Positions 41,227 to 49,100 of a stretch of 64,000 nt of DNA are shown one piece after another. A model generated the notes under the pieces. The model was not told the origin of the DNA. It saw only the letters and a list, made by a program, of their open reading frames with translations, and searched no databases. The stretch comes from Stenotrophomonas sp. ISL-67 (GTDB taxonomy: Bacteria > Pseudomonadota > Gammaproteobacteria > Xanthomonadales > Xanthomonadaceae), in assembly GCF_018612915.1 (NCBI RefSeq), contig NZ_JAGGRL010000001.1, forward strand, positions 596,561 to 660,560. The letters are read 5' to 3'. The translations under genes were made by a program, and so were the position numbers. Numbering within the stretch: the first letter of the stretch is position 1; every line of letters begins with the position of its first letter.

Positions 41227-42066
41227 TCATTCAAATGAATGAAAAAGTGCCTTCACCACGGCCTCCGGCGCCTTCATCCACGCGAAGTGGTCGGCGCGCG
41301 CGCCCAGCGTGCTCGCGGGCACTATGGACAGCGTGGAAGTGACCTGCGGCAGCTTGGCCAGCAGGCCCTGCATCGAGCCCGCTGGCGCCAGCCAGTCGTC
41401 GGCCAGCAGCACCGCGTCGGCCTGGCCGCGCAGCTGGCGCATGCCGGCCTCCAGATCCGCGCTGATGCCCGTACCGGCGTAGTGATTGTTCAGGCCGACC
41501 CGGGACCAGTCGTGGATCAGTCCGCGTGCTTCGGTGCCGCCAAAGCCAAGCCGGCGTCCATGCAGCACGCCCTGGCGTTGCGCCAGCCACGGCAGGAAGC
41601 GGTATACCAGCGGCAGGGTCCAGCCACGCGGGGCAGGGAAGGTGCGCCAGTATGGGGTGCCGGTGGCGACCAGCCAGAGCCGCGCGAACACGCCGGGATG
41701 CAGGCCGGCGAACACACACGCCAGCTGCCCGCCCAGGCTGTGCCCACCGATGATCAGCGGTGCGTTGCCGTGCAGGTGCAACCCGGCCAGGCTGGCCGGC
41801 AGGTCCTGTTCGAGGATGTCCCGGTAGCCCCAGTCCTGCGCGCGCGAGGGTCGCAGGCTGCTGCTGCCGTTGCCCCGCCACTCGTGCAGGAACACGCTGA
41901 TGCCGCGTGCGGCCAGCGCATCGGCGAACGCCTGGTAGTTGCGCGCCGACACGCCCAGGGCCGGCAGCCACAGCAGCTGCGCGCGTGGCTGCGCCGGCAC
42001 GCGCCCGATCAGCTCGAACCGATGGCCATCGTCGGCCTGCACCGGCACCACGATCGAGCGCGTCAT
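41227..42066 (-). CDS. Alpha/beta hydrolase
   Basis: A cytosolic alpha/beta-fold hydrolase of 279 residues. It shows LLWLPALGVSARNYQAFADALAARG (about 34-58), HEWRGNGSSS, the nucleophile elbow GGHSLGGQLA (Ser) and a late HFAW His. It resembles the uncharacterised serine aminopeptidase/lysophospholipase-like group, and the substrate is unknown. Its ATG overlaps the thiD stop by four bases, so the two are coupled. Nothing in the sequence ties it to thiamine metabolism. Confidence 0.82.
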   Translation of the reverse strand: MTRSIVVPVQADDGHRFELIGRVPAQPRAQLLWLPALGVSARNYQAFADALAARGISVFLHEWRGNGSSSLRPSRAQDWGYRDILEQDLPASLAGLHLHGNAPLIIGGHSLGGQLACVFAGLHPGVFARLWLVATGTPYWRTFPAPRGWTLPLVYRFLPWLAQRQGVLHGRRLGFGGTEARGLIHDWSRVGLNNHYAGTGISADLEAGMRQLRGQADAVLLADDWLAPAGSMQGLLAKLPQVTSTLSIVPASTLGARADHFAWMKAPEAVVKALFHSFE

Positions 42067-42872
42067 GCCGGCCGTGCCGCGCCGAAGTGATCCAGTACCC
42101 GTACATCGCCGCGGCCGGGCGCATAGCCGTTCTGCAGGCCGCGTGCGACGTAATCGATGGCCGCCTCGCAGGCGTTCGGCAACGACAGGCCGCAGCACAG
42201 CTGTGCGGCAATCGCCGAGGACAGCGTGCAGCCGGTGCCATGCGCGTCCATCGGCAGCCGGGTGTGGATGAACTCCTCGCGGGTGACGCCATCGAAGTAA
42301 CGGTCGATCACCCGTGCGCCCTCGGCCATGTGGCCGCCCTTGAGCAGCACCGCGCCCGCACCGAGGTCGAGCAGTGCGGCGGCGGCATCTTCGGCGTCAT
42401 CGGCGCTGGTGATGCGGCGGCCAAGCAGCAGTTCGGCTTCGGGCGTATTGGGGGTGAGCAGGGTAGCCAATGGCAGCAGCCGCGTGCGCAACGCCGCCAG
42501 TGCGCTGCCTTCGAGCAGGCGTGCGCCGCTGGTGGCGACCATCACCGGGTCCAGCACCACGTGGGTGGGCCGGTACTTTTCCAGCGCGTCGGCGACCAGT
42601 CCGATCACCTCGGCGTTGGCCAGCATGCCCAGTTTGACCGCGTGGATGTCGAAGTCGGCGAAGCACGCGTCGATCTGCGCCTGCAGGAAATCCAGCGGCG
42701 GGACATGCACGGCGGTGACGCCGCGGGTGTTCTGTGCGGTGAGCGCGGCAATCGCCGACAACCCATGCACGCGGTGCGCGGCGAAGGCTTTCAGGTCGGC
42801 CTGGATACCGGCGCCGCCACCCGAATCGGAGCCGGCGATGGTCAGTGCGGAAACGGGAGTGGAGGGCGTCAT
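42063..42872 (-). CDS. thiD: Hydroxymethylpyrimidine/phosphomethylpyrimidine kinase
   Basis: ThiD phosphorylates HMP twice in thiamine synthesis. The 269-residue ribokinase-fold protein shows LTIAGSDSGGGAGIQADLKAFAAH (about 10-33), VLDPVMVATSG, LLTPNTPEAELLLG and the C-terminal DAHGTGCTLSSAIAA with the catalytic Asp/Gly/Cys loop. No TPP riboswitch is visible upstream, and other thi genes are absent from the window. Confidence 0.94.
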   Translation of the reverse strand: MTPSTPVSALTIAGSDSGGGAGIQADLKAFAAHRVHGLSAIAALTAQNTRGVTAVHVPPLDFLQAQIDACFADFDIHAVKLGMLANAEVIGLVADALEKYRPTHVVLDPVMVATSGARLLEGSALAALRTRLLPLATLLTPNTPEAELLLGRRITSADDAEDAAAALLDLGAGAVLLKGGHMAEGARVIDRYFDGVTREEFIHTRLPMDAHGTGCTLSSAIAAQLCCGLSLPNACEAAIDYVARGLQNGYAPGRGDVRVLDHFGAARPA

Positions 42873-42917
42873 GCGCCGATTGTGCAGTGTTTGCGGTGGT
42901 CGTGCTGGCGTGCCTGC

Positions 42918-43589
42918 TCAGTGCTGGTGCAGCCGTTGCCACTGCGTATACAGCATGTAGCCGAATCCGGTGCCGCCGGTCAGCAATGCCGGCGCGAGCA
43001 GGGCGTTGTAGCCCAGGCGCAGGAACAGCCATGCGCCGAGAATGCCGCCGGCCAGAAAACCGCTGATGATCAGCCCGCTGAGGGTCAGGCGCCGGATCGG
43101 CAGCGGCAGGCCGCGCAGCAGGTGGCCCAGTCCGATGCCCAGGTCGGTGAACATGCCGCTGAGGTGGGTGGTGCGCACCACCGCGCCGCTGAAGGTGGTG
43201 GCCATCGCGTTCTGCAGGCCGCAGGCCATCGCGGCGGCCAGCGCACCCCAGATCTGCTGCTGTTTGAACAGTGGAATGGCGACCAGCAGCAACAGCGACT
43301 CCAGCGTCAGCACCATGCCATAGCGGCGACCAAGCCGCAGGGCGCTGTCCTGCACGATCATGCCACTGAGCATCGCGCCCAGGCAGAACGCGATGAGCAG
43401 GCCCCAGAGGTGACCGACCACGCGCCAGTCGCCCTGCGCCAGGGCCATGCCGAGCTGGCTGGTGGTGCCGGTCATATGGCTGACGGCCTGGTGCTCGAAC
43501 CCGAGGAAGCCGACCACGTTGACCATGCCTGCCACGCACGACAATGCGATCGCGCCGATCCATACCCAAGTGGGTAACCGGATGGTCAT
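42918..43589 (-). CDS. DUF1275 (YoaK-type) membrane protein
   Basis: The 223 residues form a membrane protein with about six hydrophobic segments. Family landmarks are WVWIGAIALSCVAGMVNVVGFLGFEHQAVSHMTGTTSQLG near the N-terminus and the mirrored GLQNAMATTFSGAVVRTTHLSGMFTDLG in the middle. These mark DUF1275/YoaK; the function is unknown, although transport has been proposed for the family. It stands alone between the lipoprotein and thiD. Confidence 0.87.
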   Translation of the reverse strand: MTIRLPTWVWIGAIALSCVAGMVNVVGFLGFEHQAVSHMTGTTSQLGMALAQGDWRVVGHLWGLLIAFCLGAMLSGMIVQDSALRLGRRYGMVLTLESLLLLVAIPLFKQQQIWGALAAAMACGLQNAMATTFSGAVVRTTHLSGMFTDLGIGLGHLLRGLPLPIRRLTLSGLIISGFLAGGILGAWLFLRLGYNALLAPALLTGGTGFGYMLYTQWQRLHQH

Positions 43590-43619
43590 TGGCCGTGGAC
43601 GGCGTTGAACATGGAGCGC

Positions 43620-44126
43620 TCAGCGACCCACGGGGGGGCCGTTGAACTGCAGCTCGGAGAATGTGCCGGTGGCCGGATCGAATACCGCGCCCCAGAACAT
43701 TGCGCCGCCATCGCAGACGCGGATCGCTTCGCGGGCCGGATCGACTTCGCTGTGGTCGGGCAGACGGAAGGCGTTGAGATAGATCACCTTGCGTCCGTCC
43801 ACTTCGATGCCGACATACTGGCGATCGAAATCGGTGACGTTGGGTACCTGCGCCTCCAGCGTGGGCAATCGGCTTTCCAGCAGTTCGATCTGCTGGCGGC
43901 TGGGTGCCCAGTAGCCGGTCACCCGCCCCGGCGTCTGGCCGGGGCTGGGACGCGAGCAGGTATCGAGCACCTGGGCAACCACCAGTGGGCGGGTTACCAC
44001 CCACGATTGGCCGGTCTTGACCGCTGTCGGCACGGTGGCGCCGGGACGGGTGTTGGCAGGCGTGCAGGCGGCTGCCAGCGTGGCCAGCGCCAGCGGCAGC
44101 AACGCACGGAACAGGGAACGGTTCAC
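43620..44126 (-). CDS. Putative lipoprotein coupled to phoH
   Basis: I do not recognise a family. The 168-residue product has a lipoprotein signal (RALLPLALATLAAAC, Cys21). The mature domain shows VTRPLVVAQVLDTCSRPSPGQTPGRVTGYWAPSRQQIELLESRLP and YVGIEVDGRKVIYLNAFR, with Cys residues in DTCSR and RVCDGG. The likely GTG start at 44126 overlaps the phoH stop (GTGA), implying translational coupling. That is unusual for an exported lipoprotein with a cytosolic PIN-PhoH partner. Confidence 0.7.
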   Translation of the reverse strand: MNRSLFRALLPLALATLAAACTPANTRPGATVPTAVKTGQSWVVTRPLVVAQVLDTCSRPSPGQTPGRVTGYWAPSRQQIELLESRLPTLEAQVPNVTDFDRQYVGIEVDGRKVIYLNAFRLPDHSEVDPAREAIRVCDGGAMFWGAVFDPATGTFSELQFNGPPVGR

Positions 44127-45523
44127 AACACCTCCGAAGCGTAATCGGCCAGGCGCGAACGCTCGCCACGGCGCAGCGTGATGTGCGCGCTGTGCGGCCA
44201 GTTCTTGAAGCGGTCCACCGCGTAGGTCAGGCCCGAGGTGGTTTCGGTCAGGTACGGCGTATCGATCTGCTCGACGTTGCCCAGGCAGACGATCTTGGTG
44301 CCGGGGCCGGCACGGGTGATCAGTGTTTTCATCTGCTTGGGGGTGAGGTTCTGCGCCTCGTCCAGGATCAGGTAACGCGACAGGAACGTGCGCCCGCGCA
44401 TGAAGTTCAACGAACGGATCTTGATCCGGCTGGCGATCAGGTCGTTGGTGGCGGCGCGGCCCCAGGCGCCGCCTTCCTGGGTGTGGGTGAGCACTTCCAG
44501 GTTGTCGGTGAGCGCGCCCATCCAGGGGGTCATCTTCTCTTCCTCGGTGCCGGGCAGGAAGCCGATGTCTTCGCCGACGCTGACCGTGGCACGGGTCATG
44601 ATGATTTCGCGGTAGCGCTGCTGGTCCATCGTCTGGGCCAGGCCGGCGGCGAGCGCGAGCAGCGTCTTGCCGGTGCCGGCGGTGCCGAGCAGGGTGACGA
44701 AATCGATCTCCGGGTCCATCAGCGCGTTGAGGGCGAAGTTCTGCTCGCGGTTGCGCGCGCTGATTCCCCATACCGCGTGGCTGCCATGGCGGAAATCGTC
44801 GACCAGCGACAGGGTGGTCTTACCGCTGCCGTCGACCTTGGCAACGCGCAGTTCCACTTCATCCTCGCCGGGCAGGTAGGCGTACTGGTTGGGATGCCAG
44901 TCCTCGTCGTCCGTGGCCTGGATTTCGTAGCTGGTGCGGCCCTTGTCGCTCCAGCTGCGCAGGTCGTCGGTGTGCTTCTTCCAGAAATCTTCCGGCAGCT
45001 CGGTGGCGCCGGTGTAGAGCAGGCTGAAATCGTCCAGCGCGCGGTCGTTCTCGTAGTCTTCCGACACGATCCCGGCGATGGCCGCCTTGATCCGCAGGTT
45101 GATGTCCTTGGACACGAACACCACCGGAATCTCCGGGGTCTGTTCCTTCAGTGCCAGGATCGCGCCGAGGATGGCGTTGTCCGGAATGACCGCGCCAAAG
45201 CTCTTGCCGGCATCGAAGTGGCTGGTCTGGAAGCGCAGCAGGCCCACGCTCTGCTTGCCGCGCAGCTGCAGCCCGTTCGGGCGCTGCAGCGGAATGCCGT
45301 CGGCCAGGTTGTCCAGGCCGGAGGCCTGCACCAGTTCGTTGAGGAAGCGGCTCACCTGGCGGGCATTGCGGCTCGCTTCAGAGGTGCCCTTCTTGCCGTT
45401 GTCCAGCTCTTCGATCACCTGCATCGGCAGGTAGACATCATGCTCCTCGAACTTGAACAGCGCGGTTGGATCGTGCATGAGCACGTTGGTATCCAGAACG
45501 TAGATGCGCTTGCCTCGGGTCAT
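44123..45523 (-). CDS. PIN-PhoH (PhoH2-type) ATPase/ribonuclease
   Basis: This 466-residue cytosolic protein joins an N-terminal PIN nuclease domain (about 3-135, IYVLDTNVLMHDPTALFKFEEHDVYLP with catalytic Asp) to a PhoH/RecA-like ATPase (about 240-460). The ATPase shows Walker [18 protein letters not shown] and Walker B RYLILDEAQNLTPKQMKTLITRAG. PhoH2 proteins are RNA helicase-ribonucleases in the cases studied. ATG 45523 was chosen because AGGA lies at proper spacing; ATGs at 45529 and 45553 are less suited. The lipoprotein gene overlaps its stop. Confidence 0.9.
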   Translation of the reverse strand: MTRGKRIYVLDTNVLMHDPTALFKFEEHDVYLPMQVIEELDNGKKGTSEASRNARQVSRFLNELVQASGLDNLADGIPLQRPNGLQLRGKQSVGLLRFQTSHFDAGKSFGAVIPDNAILGAILALKEQTPEIPVVFVSKDINLRIKAAIAGIVSEDYENDRALDDFSLLYTGATELPEDFWKKHTDDLRSWSDKGRTSYEIQATDDEDWHPNQYAYLPGEDEVELRVAKVDGSGKTTLSLVDDFRHGSHAVWGISARNREQNFALNALMDPEIDFVTLLGTAGTGKTLLALAAGLAQTMDQQRYREIIMTRATVSVGEDIGFLPGTEEEKMTPWMGALTDNLEVLTHTQEGGAWGRAATNDLIASRIKIRSLNFMRGRTFLSRYLILDEAQNLTPKQMKTLITRAGPGTKIVCLGNVEQIDTPYLTETTSGLTYAVDRFKNWPHSAHITLRRGERSRLADYASEVL

Positions 45524-45604
45524 CGTCATTTCCTGGTGGCAGAACAGGGACAAGCCATCACGGCCTGCAGGGCAGGGTGATGGCCATTGTGGGGTGCAGG
45601 TGGG

Positions 45605-46084
45605 TCACTGGGTTTTCGCGGCCTTCAGGGCATCAAGGACGGCATCGGCGTGGCCGGCGACTTTCACCTTGCGCCACGACTGCACGATACGACTGTCGGG
45701 AGAAATGAGGAAGGTGCTGCGTTCGATGCCACGCACCTGCTTGCCGTACATGTTCTTGAGCTTGATCACGTCGAAGGCGGTGCACAGCGCTTCGTCGGTA
45801 TCGCTGATCAGTGGGAAGGCGAAACCCTGCTTGGCGCAGAAATTATCGTGCGACCTGACTGAATCGCGCGACACGCCGAACACCCGTGCGCCGGCGCGTT
45901 TGAACCTGGGCAGCAGCGCGTTGAAGTCGATGCCTTCGGTGGTGCAGCCCGGGGTGCTGTCCTTGGGGTAGAAGTACAGCACCAGCCACTGGCCGGCGAG
46001 ATCGCCGAGGGTGGTGTGTTCGCCGCCGGACAGGGCCAGCGGGAGGGCGAGGGTGGTGCTGTCCAGGGTATCGCCGTTGTTCAT
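45605..46084 (-). CDS. Thiol peroxidase, PrxQ/BCP family
   Basis: This 159-residue peroxiredoxin reduces peroxides using thioredoxin-type donors. The peroxidatic Cys47 is in KDSTPGCTTEG. The resolving Cys at +5 found in E. coli BCP is replaced by Ile52. Cys83 (NFCAKQG) is at +36, which is the resolving position described for Xanthomonas PrxQ, so an atypical two-Cys mechanism is likely. A third Cys is in EALCTAF. It is a single gene between phoH and gcvR. Confidence 0.92.
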   Translation of the reverse strand: MNNGDTLDSTTLALPLALSGGEHTTLGDLAGQWLVLYFYPKDSTPGCTTEGIDFNALLPRFKRAGARVFGVSRDSVRSHDNFCAKQGFAFPLISDTDEALCTAFDVIKLKNMYGKQVRGIERSTFLISPDSRIVQSWRKVKVAGHADAVLDALKAAKTQ

Positions 46085-46165
46085 GAGGTCCTTGCTGCGG
46101 AGCCTGAGTGAAGCGTCTTACAACTGCATGAAACACCGCGCGTTCGTGATGAACGCGCGAAGCCG

Positions 46166-46726
46166 TCAGAACTTCATCGGGTCCATGATCGCGTCCAGGT
46201 TGAGGTGGTCGCAGAATTCGAGGAAATCGTCGCGCAGTGCGGCGATGTGCATGTTGGCGGGCACCCCGATGGTGACCTGCGCCGAGAACATCTCCGCGCC
46301 GGTCTGCATGGCGCGGTAGCGGGTGCTCTGCAGGTTTTCGATGGTGATGCCCTGGCGGTCGAAGAAATCGGCCAGCTGGAACAGGATGCCGGGCTTGTCG
46401 GCGGCGATCACTTCCACGATGTAGGGCAGCAGGTTCGACTGCGCCTGCTTGGCGCCGGTGCGGTACCACACCAGTTTCAGGCCTTCCTCGCGTTCCAGCC
46501 GGGTCAGCATGGCTTCCAGCTTGGCCACCGAGTCCCATGAGCCGGTGGCCAGGGCGGTGACCGAGACATCGCGGCCCACGGTGGCAAGGCGGGCATCGAC
46601 CAGGTTGCAGCCGCTGTCGGCGATGCGCCGGGTGACGGGCAGCAGGGGGGACTCCGGATGCGTCGTATAGGCGTTGATCAGGAGATGGTTTTCGGTCGGC
46701 GCAGGCCGCGGCGTGGTGTCGGTCAA
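46166..46726 (-). CDS. gcvR: Glycine cleavage system regulator GcvR-like (ACT repeat)
   Basis: The 186-residue product has two ACT domains: about 15-90 (HLLINAYTTHPESPLLPVTRRIADSGCNLVDARLATVGRDVSVTAL) and about 105-180 (YIVEVIAADKPGILFQLADFFDRQGITIENLQS). In E. coli GcvR binds GcvA and modulates the gcv operon. The start is uncertain: the TTG at 46726 gives the expected TDTTPRPAP leader, while the first ATG (46819) would add a basic, non-conserved extension. It is divergent from dapA. Confidence 0.8.
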   Translation of the reverse strand: MTDTTPRPAPTENHLLINAYTTHPESPLLPVTRRIADSGCNLVDARLATVGRDVSVTALATGSWDSVAKLEAMLTRLEREEGLKLVWYRTGAKQAQSNLLPYIVEVIAADKPGILFQLADFFDRQGITIENLQSTRYRAMQTGAEMFSAQVTIGVPANMHIAALRDDFLEFCDHLNLDAIMDPMKF

Positions 46727-46889
46727 GGTGGTTCCGGTAATGCGGGATGAGTCTGAACGGCGCCGACGACGGCGCGTTCGCCGGAGTCCAGCATACTTGC
46801 CCGCGCTTTCGACCCGCAAGTAACATGCAACGTACGTCCGACCGCGCTTTCAGCGGCCGTCGTCCCCCTTTCTTCCGAGCATCGTTTCC

Positions 46890-47783
46890 TTGTCCCTTTC
46901 CGGTCTCATCACCGCGCTGGCCACGCCTTTCCAGGCCAATGGCGCATTGGATCCCGACGGTTGGCAGCGCCTGCTGCACCTGCAACTGGAGGGTGGCGTT
47001 CACGGGGTGGTGGTGGCCGGGTCGACCGGCGAGGCCGCGACCCTGTCCGATGACGAATACGACCAACTGCTGCGCAGTGCGGTCGAAACCGTTGCCGGGC
47101 GCGTCCCGGTGCTGGCCGGCACCGGCCTGTCGGGAACCGCCAAAACGATCGAGCAGACCCGCCGCGCGGCCGCCAACGGCGCCACCCATGCGCTGGTGGT
47201 GACCCCGCCGTACGTGCGCCCGACCCAGGCCGGCCTGATCGCGCACTACCGCGCGGTGGCCGACCAGGGCGGCCTGCCGGTCGTCCTGTACAACGTGCCG
47301 GGCCGCACCGGGTGCGACATGCTGCCGGAGACCGTGGCCGAGTTGGCCAGGCACCCGAACATTGTGGGGATCAAGGAGGCGGTGGGGGATGTGGGCCGGG
47401 TCCAGGCCCTGCTGGCGTTGCGTTCGCCGGACTTTGCCATCCTCAGTGGCGACGATGGCACCGCCGCCCGTTCGATCCTGTCCGGCGTGGACGGGCTGAT
47501 TTCGGTTGGCTCCAACGCGCTGCCCGGCGCCTACCGGCGCATGTGCGACCTGGCTGCGGCCGGCGAGCGCGAGGCCACCGAGGCCTGGGATTCCAGGCTG
47601 GAACCGTTCCATGAATTCTGTGGCGTGGAGCCCAACCCCATTCCGGTGAAGGCGCTGCTGCACCGGATCGGCATCGGCCACGGCCTGCGCCTGCCGCTGC
47701 TGCCGCTGTCGGCCGCCCACCACGCCGCCGCCGAACACCTGGCCACCGACATCGGTGCCCTTGAAGCCCTTTCCAGCCACTGA
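46890..47783 (+). CDS. dapA: 4-hydroxy-tetrahydrodipicolinate synthase
   Basis: DapA condenses pyruvate and aspartate semialdehyde in lysine and diaminopimelate synthesis. The 297-residue TIM barrel shows [61 protein letters not shown] (catalytic Tyr) and VGIKEAVGD (Schiff-base Lys). The start is a TTG at 46890; no ATG or GTG fits the conserved N-terminus. The short BamC-like lipoprotein gene follows by 28 bases, as bamC follows dapA in E. coli. Confidence 0.94.
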   Translation: MSLSGLITALATPFQANGALDPDGWQRLLHLQLEGGVHGVVVAGSTGEAATLSDDEYDQLLRSAVETVAGRVPVLAGTGLSGTAKTIEQTRRAAANGATHALVVTPPYVRPTQAGLIAHYRAVADQGGLPVVLYNVPGRTGCDMLPETVAELARHPNIVGIKEAVGDVGRVQALLALRSPDFAILSGDDGTAARSILSGVDGLISVGSNALPGAYRRMCDLAAAGEREATEAWDSRLEPFHEFCGVEPNPIPVKALLHRIGIGHGLRLPLLPLSAAHHAAAEHLATDIGALEALSSH

Positions 47784-47811
47784 CACCAGTGGCCTGACCC
47801 AGGAGATTCAC

Positions 47812-48321
47812 ATGCGTCAATCCGTTTCCGCCATCCGCGTGCTGTCGTTCGCGATTCTGGCCACCGCCACCCTGGTGGGTACCACCGGCTGCTTCAAGCG
47901 CGGTGTCAAGGGCGACTACGCACTGGCGCCGGAAGTGCGCCCGCTGGAAATCCCGCCGGATCTGAACGCCCCGGGCAACCCGGCCGCCCAGGTTCCGGTG
48001 CTGGCCTCGCAGGCCGCCACGTCGGCCCCGGCCCAGGCGCCGGCTGCCAACAATGCCGGTTTCACGATCCCGGGCAGCAAGGAAGAGGTGTTCGGCAAGG
48101 TCGGCACGGCGCTGGAGTCGGTTGAGGGCGTGAAGATCGCCAGCAAGGCCCAGCTGCTGGGCTCGTTCGACGTCAACTATGAAGACAACGATTTCCTGGT
48201 CCGCGTGGTTGCCGTCGAAGCCGGCGCCTACATCTCGGCCGTCGACCCGCGCGGCCTGCCGGCCACCGGCCCGGCCCCGACCAAGCTGCTGGGCGAGCTG
48301 AAGGCCAAACTGGCGCAGTGA
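47812..48321 (+). CDS. Short BamC-like lipoprotein
   Basis: The product is 169 residues. The signal ends in TLVGTTGC (Cys27), so it is lipid-anchored. The segment YALAPEVRPLEIPPDLNAP resembles the unstructured N-terminal lasso of BamC. After a Pro/Ala linker there is a single folded domain (about 80-168, GFTIPGSKEEVFGKVGTALESVEG to KLLGELKAKLAQ). It is about half of E. coli BamC, which has two helix-grip domains. Its position after dapA supports a BamC-type identity, but I am not certain. AGGAG precedes the ATG. Confidence 0.7.
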   Translation: MRQSVSAIRVLSFAILATATLVGTTGCFKRGVKGDYALAPEVRPLEIPPDLNAPGNPAAQVPVLASQAATSAPAQAPAANNAGFTIPGSKEEVFGKVGTALESVEGVKIASKAQLLGSFDVNYEDNDFLVRVVAVEAGAYISAVDPRGLPATGPAPTKLLGELKAKLAQ

Positions 48322-48331
48322 TTTCCTGCGG

Positions 48332-48480
48332 GTCCGGCCGTTGGCCGGACCTGTTTGCCCAGATGGGCCAGCAATTGTTACGGGCCCATTGGGATCGGGA
48401 TTAAACAACCAGGGGCCCATTGGGCACCGGATTAACCAACCATGTGCCCCGAACCGTTACAGGCCCGGTGGGTTCCAGAT
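48332..48480. repeat. SMAG half-element and three degenerate GGGCCCATTGGG units
   Basis: GTCCGGCC-GTT-GGCCGGAC (48332-48350) is followed by AATTGTTACGGGCCCATTGG (48373-48392) and CGGGATTA. A second unit reads AGGGGCCCATTGGGCACCGG-ATTA (48411-48434), and a third ACCGTTACAGGCCCGGTGGG (48453-48472). The first unit matches the tail of the composite element at 39455-39475, so this may be a truncated copy with an expanded tail. Confidence 0.7.
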
Positions 48481-48496
48481 GGCCACCGATTCAAAC

Positions 48497-48524
48497 AAAA
48501 AAGGCGCCAGAGGCGCCTTTTTTC
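48497..48524. terminator. Bidirectional terminator before fdxA end
   Basis: AAAAAAGGCGCC-AG-AGGCGCCTTTTTT has A and T runs on both sides and lies between the convergent lipoprotein and fdxA genes. Confidence 0.93.
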
Positions 48525-48527
48525 GTT

Positions 48528-48851
48528 TCACCGCTCCAGATGCTGGAGCTTGTCTGGTTTGCCGTCCCACTCCCCGGCGTCCGCGGGCGGGTCCTTGCGC
48601 ACGGTCAGCACCGGCCAGGCCTTGGCCAGCTCGGCGTTGAGCGCCACGAACTTTTCCTGCCCGGCGGGCACGTCGTCTTCGGGGAAGATAGCGTTGACCG
48701 GGCATTCCGGCTCGCACAGGGTGCAGTCGATGCACTCATCCGGGTCGATCACCAGGAAGTTCGGGCCTTCGTGGAAACAGTCCACGGGGCACACTTCCAC
48801 GCAATCGGTGTGTTTGCACTTGATGCAGTTTTCAGTGACGACAAAGGGCAT
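48528..48851 (-). CDS. fdxA: 7Fe ferredoxin FdxA
   Basis: FdxA is a small soluble electron carrier with one 3Fe-4S and one 4Fe-4S cluster. The product is 107 residues. Cys9, Cys17 and Cys50 suit the 3Fe-4S cluster and Cys25, Cys40, Cys43 and Cys46 the 4Fe-4S cluster, with Cys21 in VEVCPVDC. This is the Azotobacter FdI pattern. Segments are [20 protein letters not shown] and [17 protein letters not shown]. The ATG at 48851 is the family start. A TAGAAT box lies upstream on the minus strand near 48885. Confidence 0.94.
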   Translation of the reverse strand: MPFVVTENCIKCKHTDCVEVCPVDCFHEGPNFLVIDPDECIDCTLCEPECPVNAIFPEDDVPAGQEKFVALNAELAKAWPVLTVRKDPPADAGEWDGKPDKLQHLER

Positions 48852-49100
48852 GGCTGGATCTGGATCCGACAGTAAGCCGGACAATTCTAGAACAGTTGGG
48901 CCTTTGTCGCAGTGCACGATGCGCCGGAGCCGGTCGGTGCGGTTAGATGCCGATGCCCACCGGTAGACACCCGGACGGGCGGAGAGGCAGGCAGACCAAC
49001 CCCCGCAGCCCTTTGTGGGCGGGCGTGGAGGTGTGAGAACCTGCTGAACGAATACCCGCTGCGCTGACCCGTTGCCGTCCCACTCCTGCCAGGACCCTTC

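Noticed and set aside
42873..42917. A TPP riboswitch for thiD
   Set aside because: The gap next to thiD is too short and lacks the conserved THI-box sequence.
41907..43577. A 556-codon plus-strand open frame across the hydrolase, thiD and DUF1275 genes
   Set aside because: It spans three genes on the other strand, and the translation is His/Gln/Ala-rich shadow sequence.
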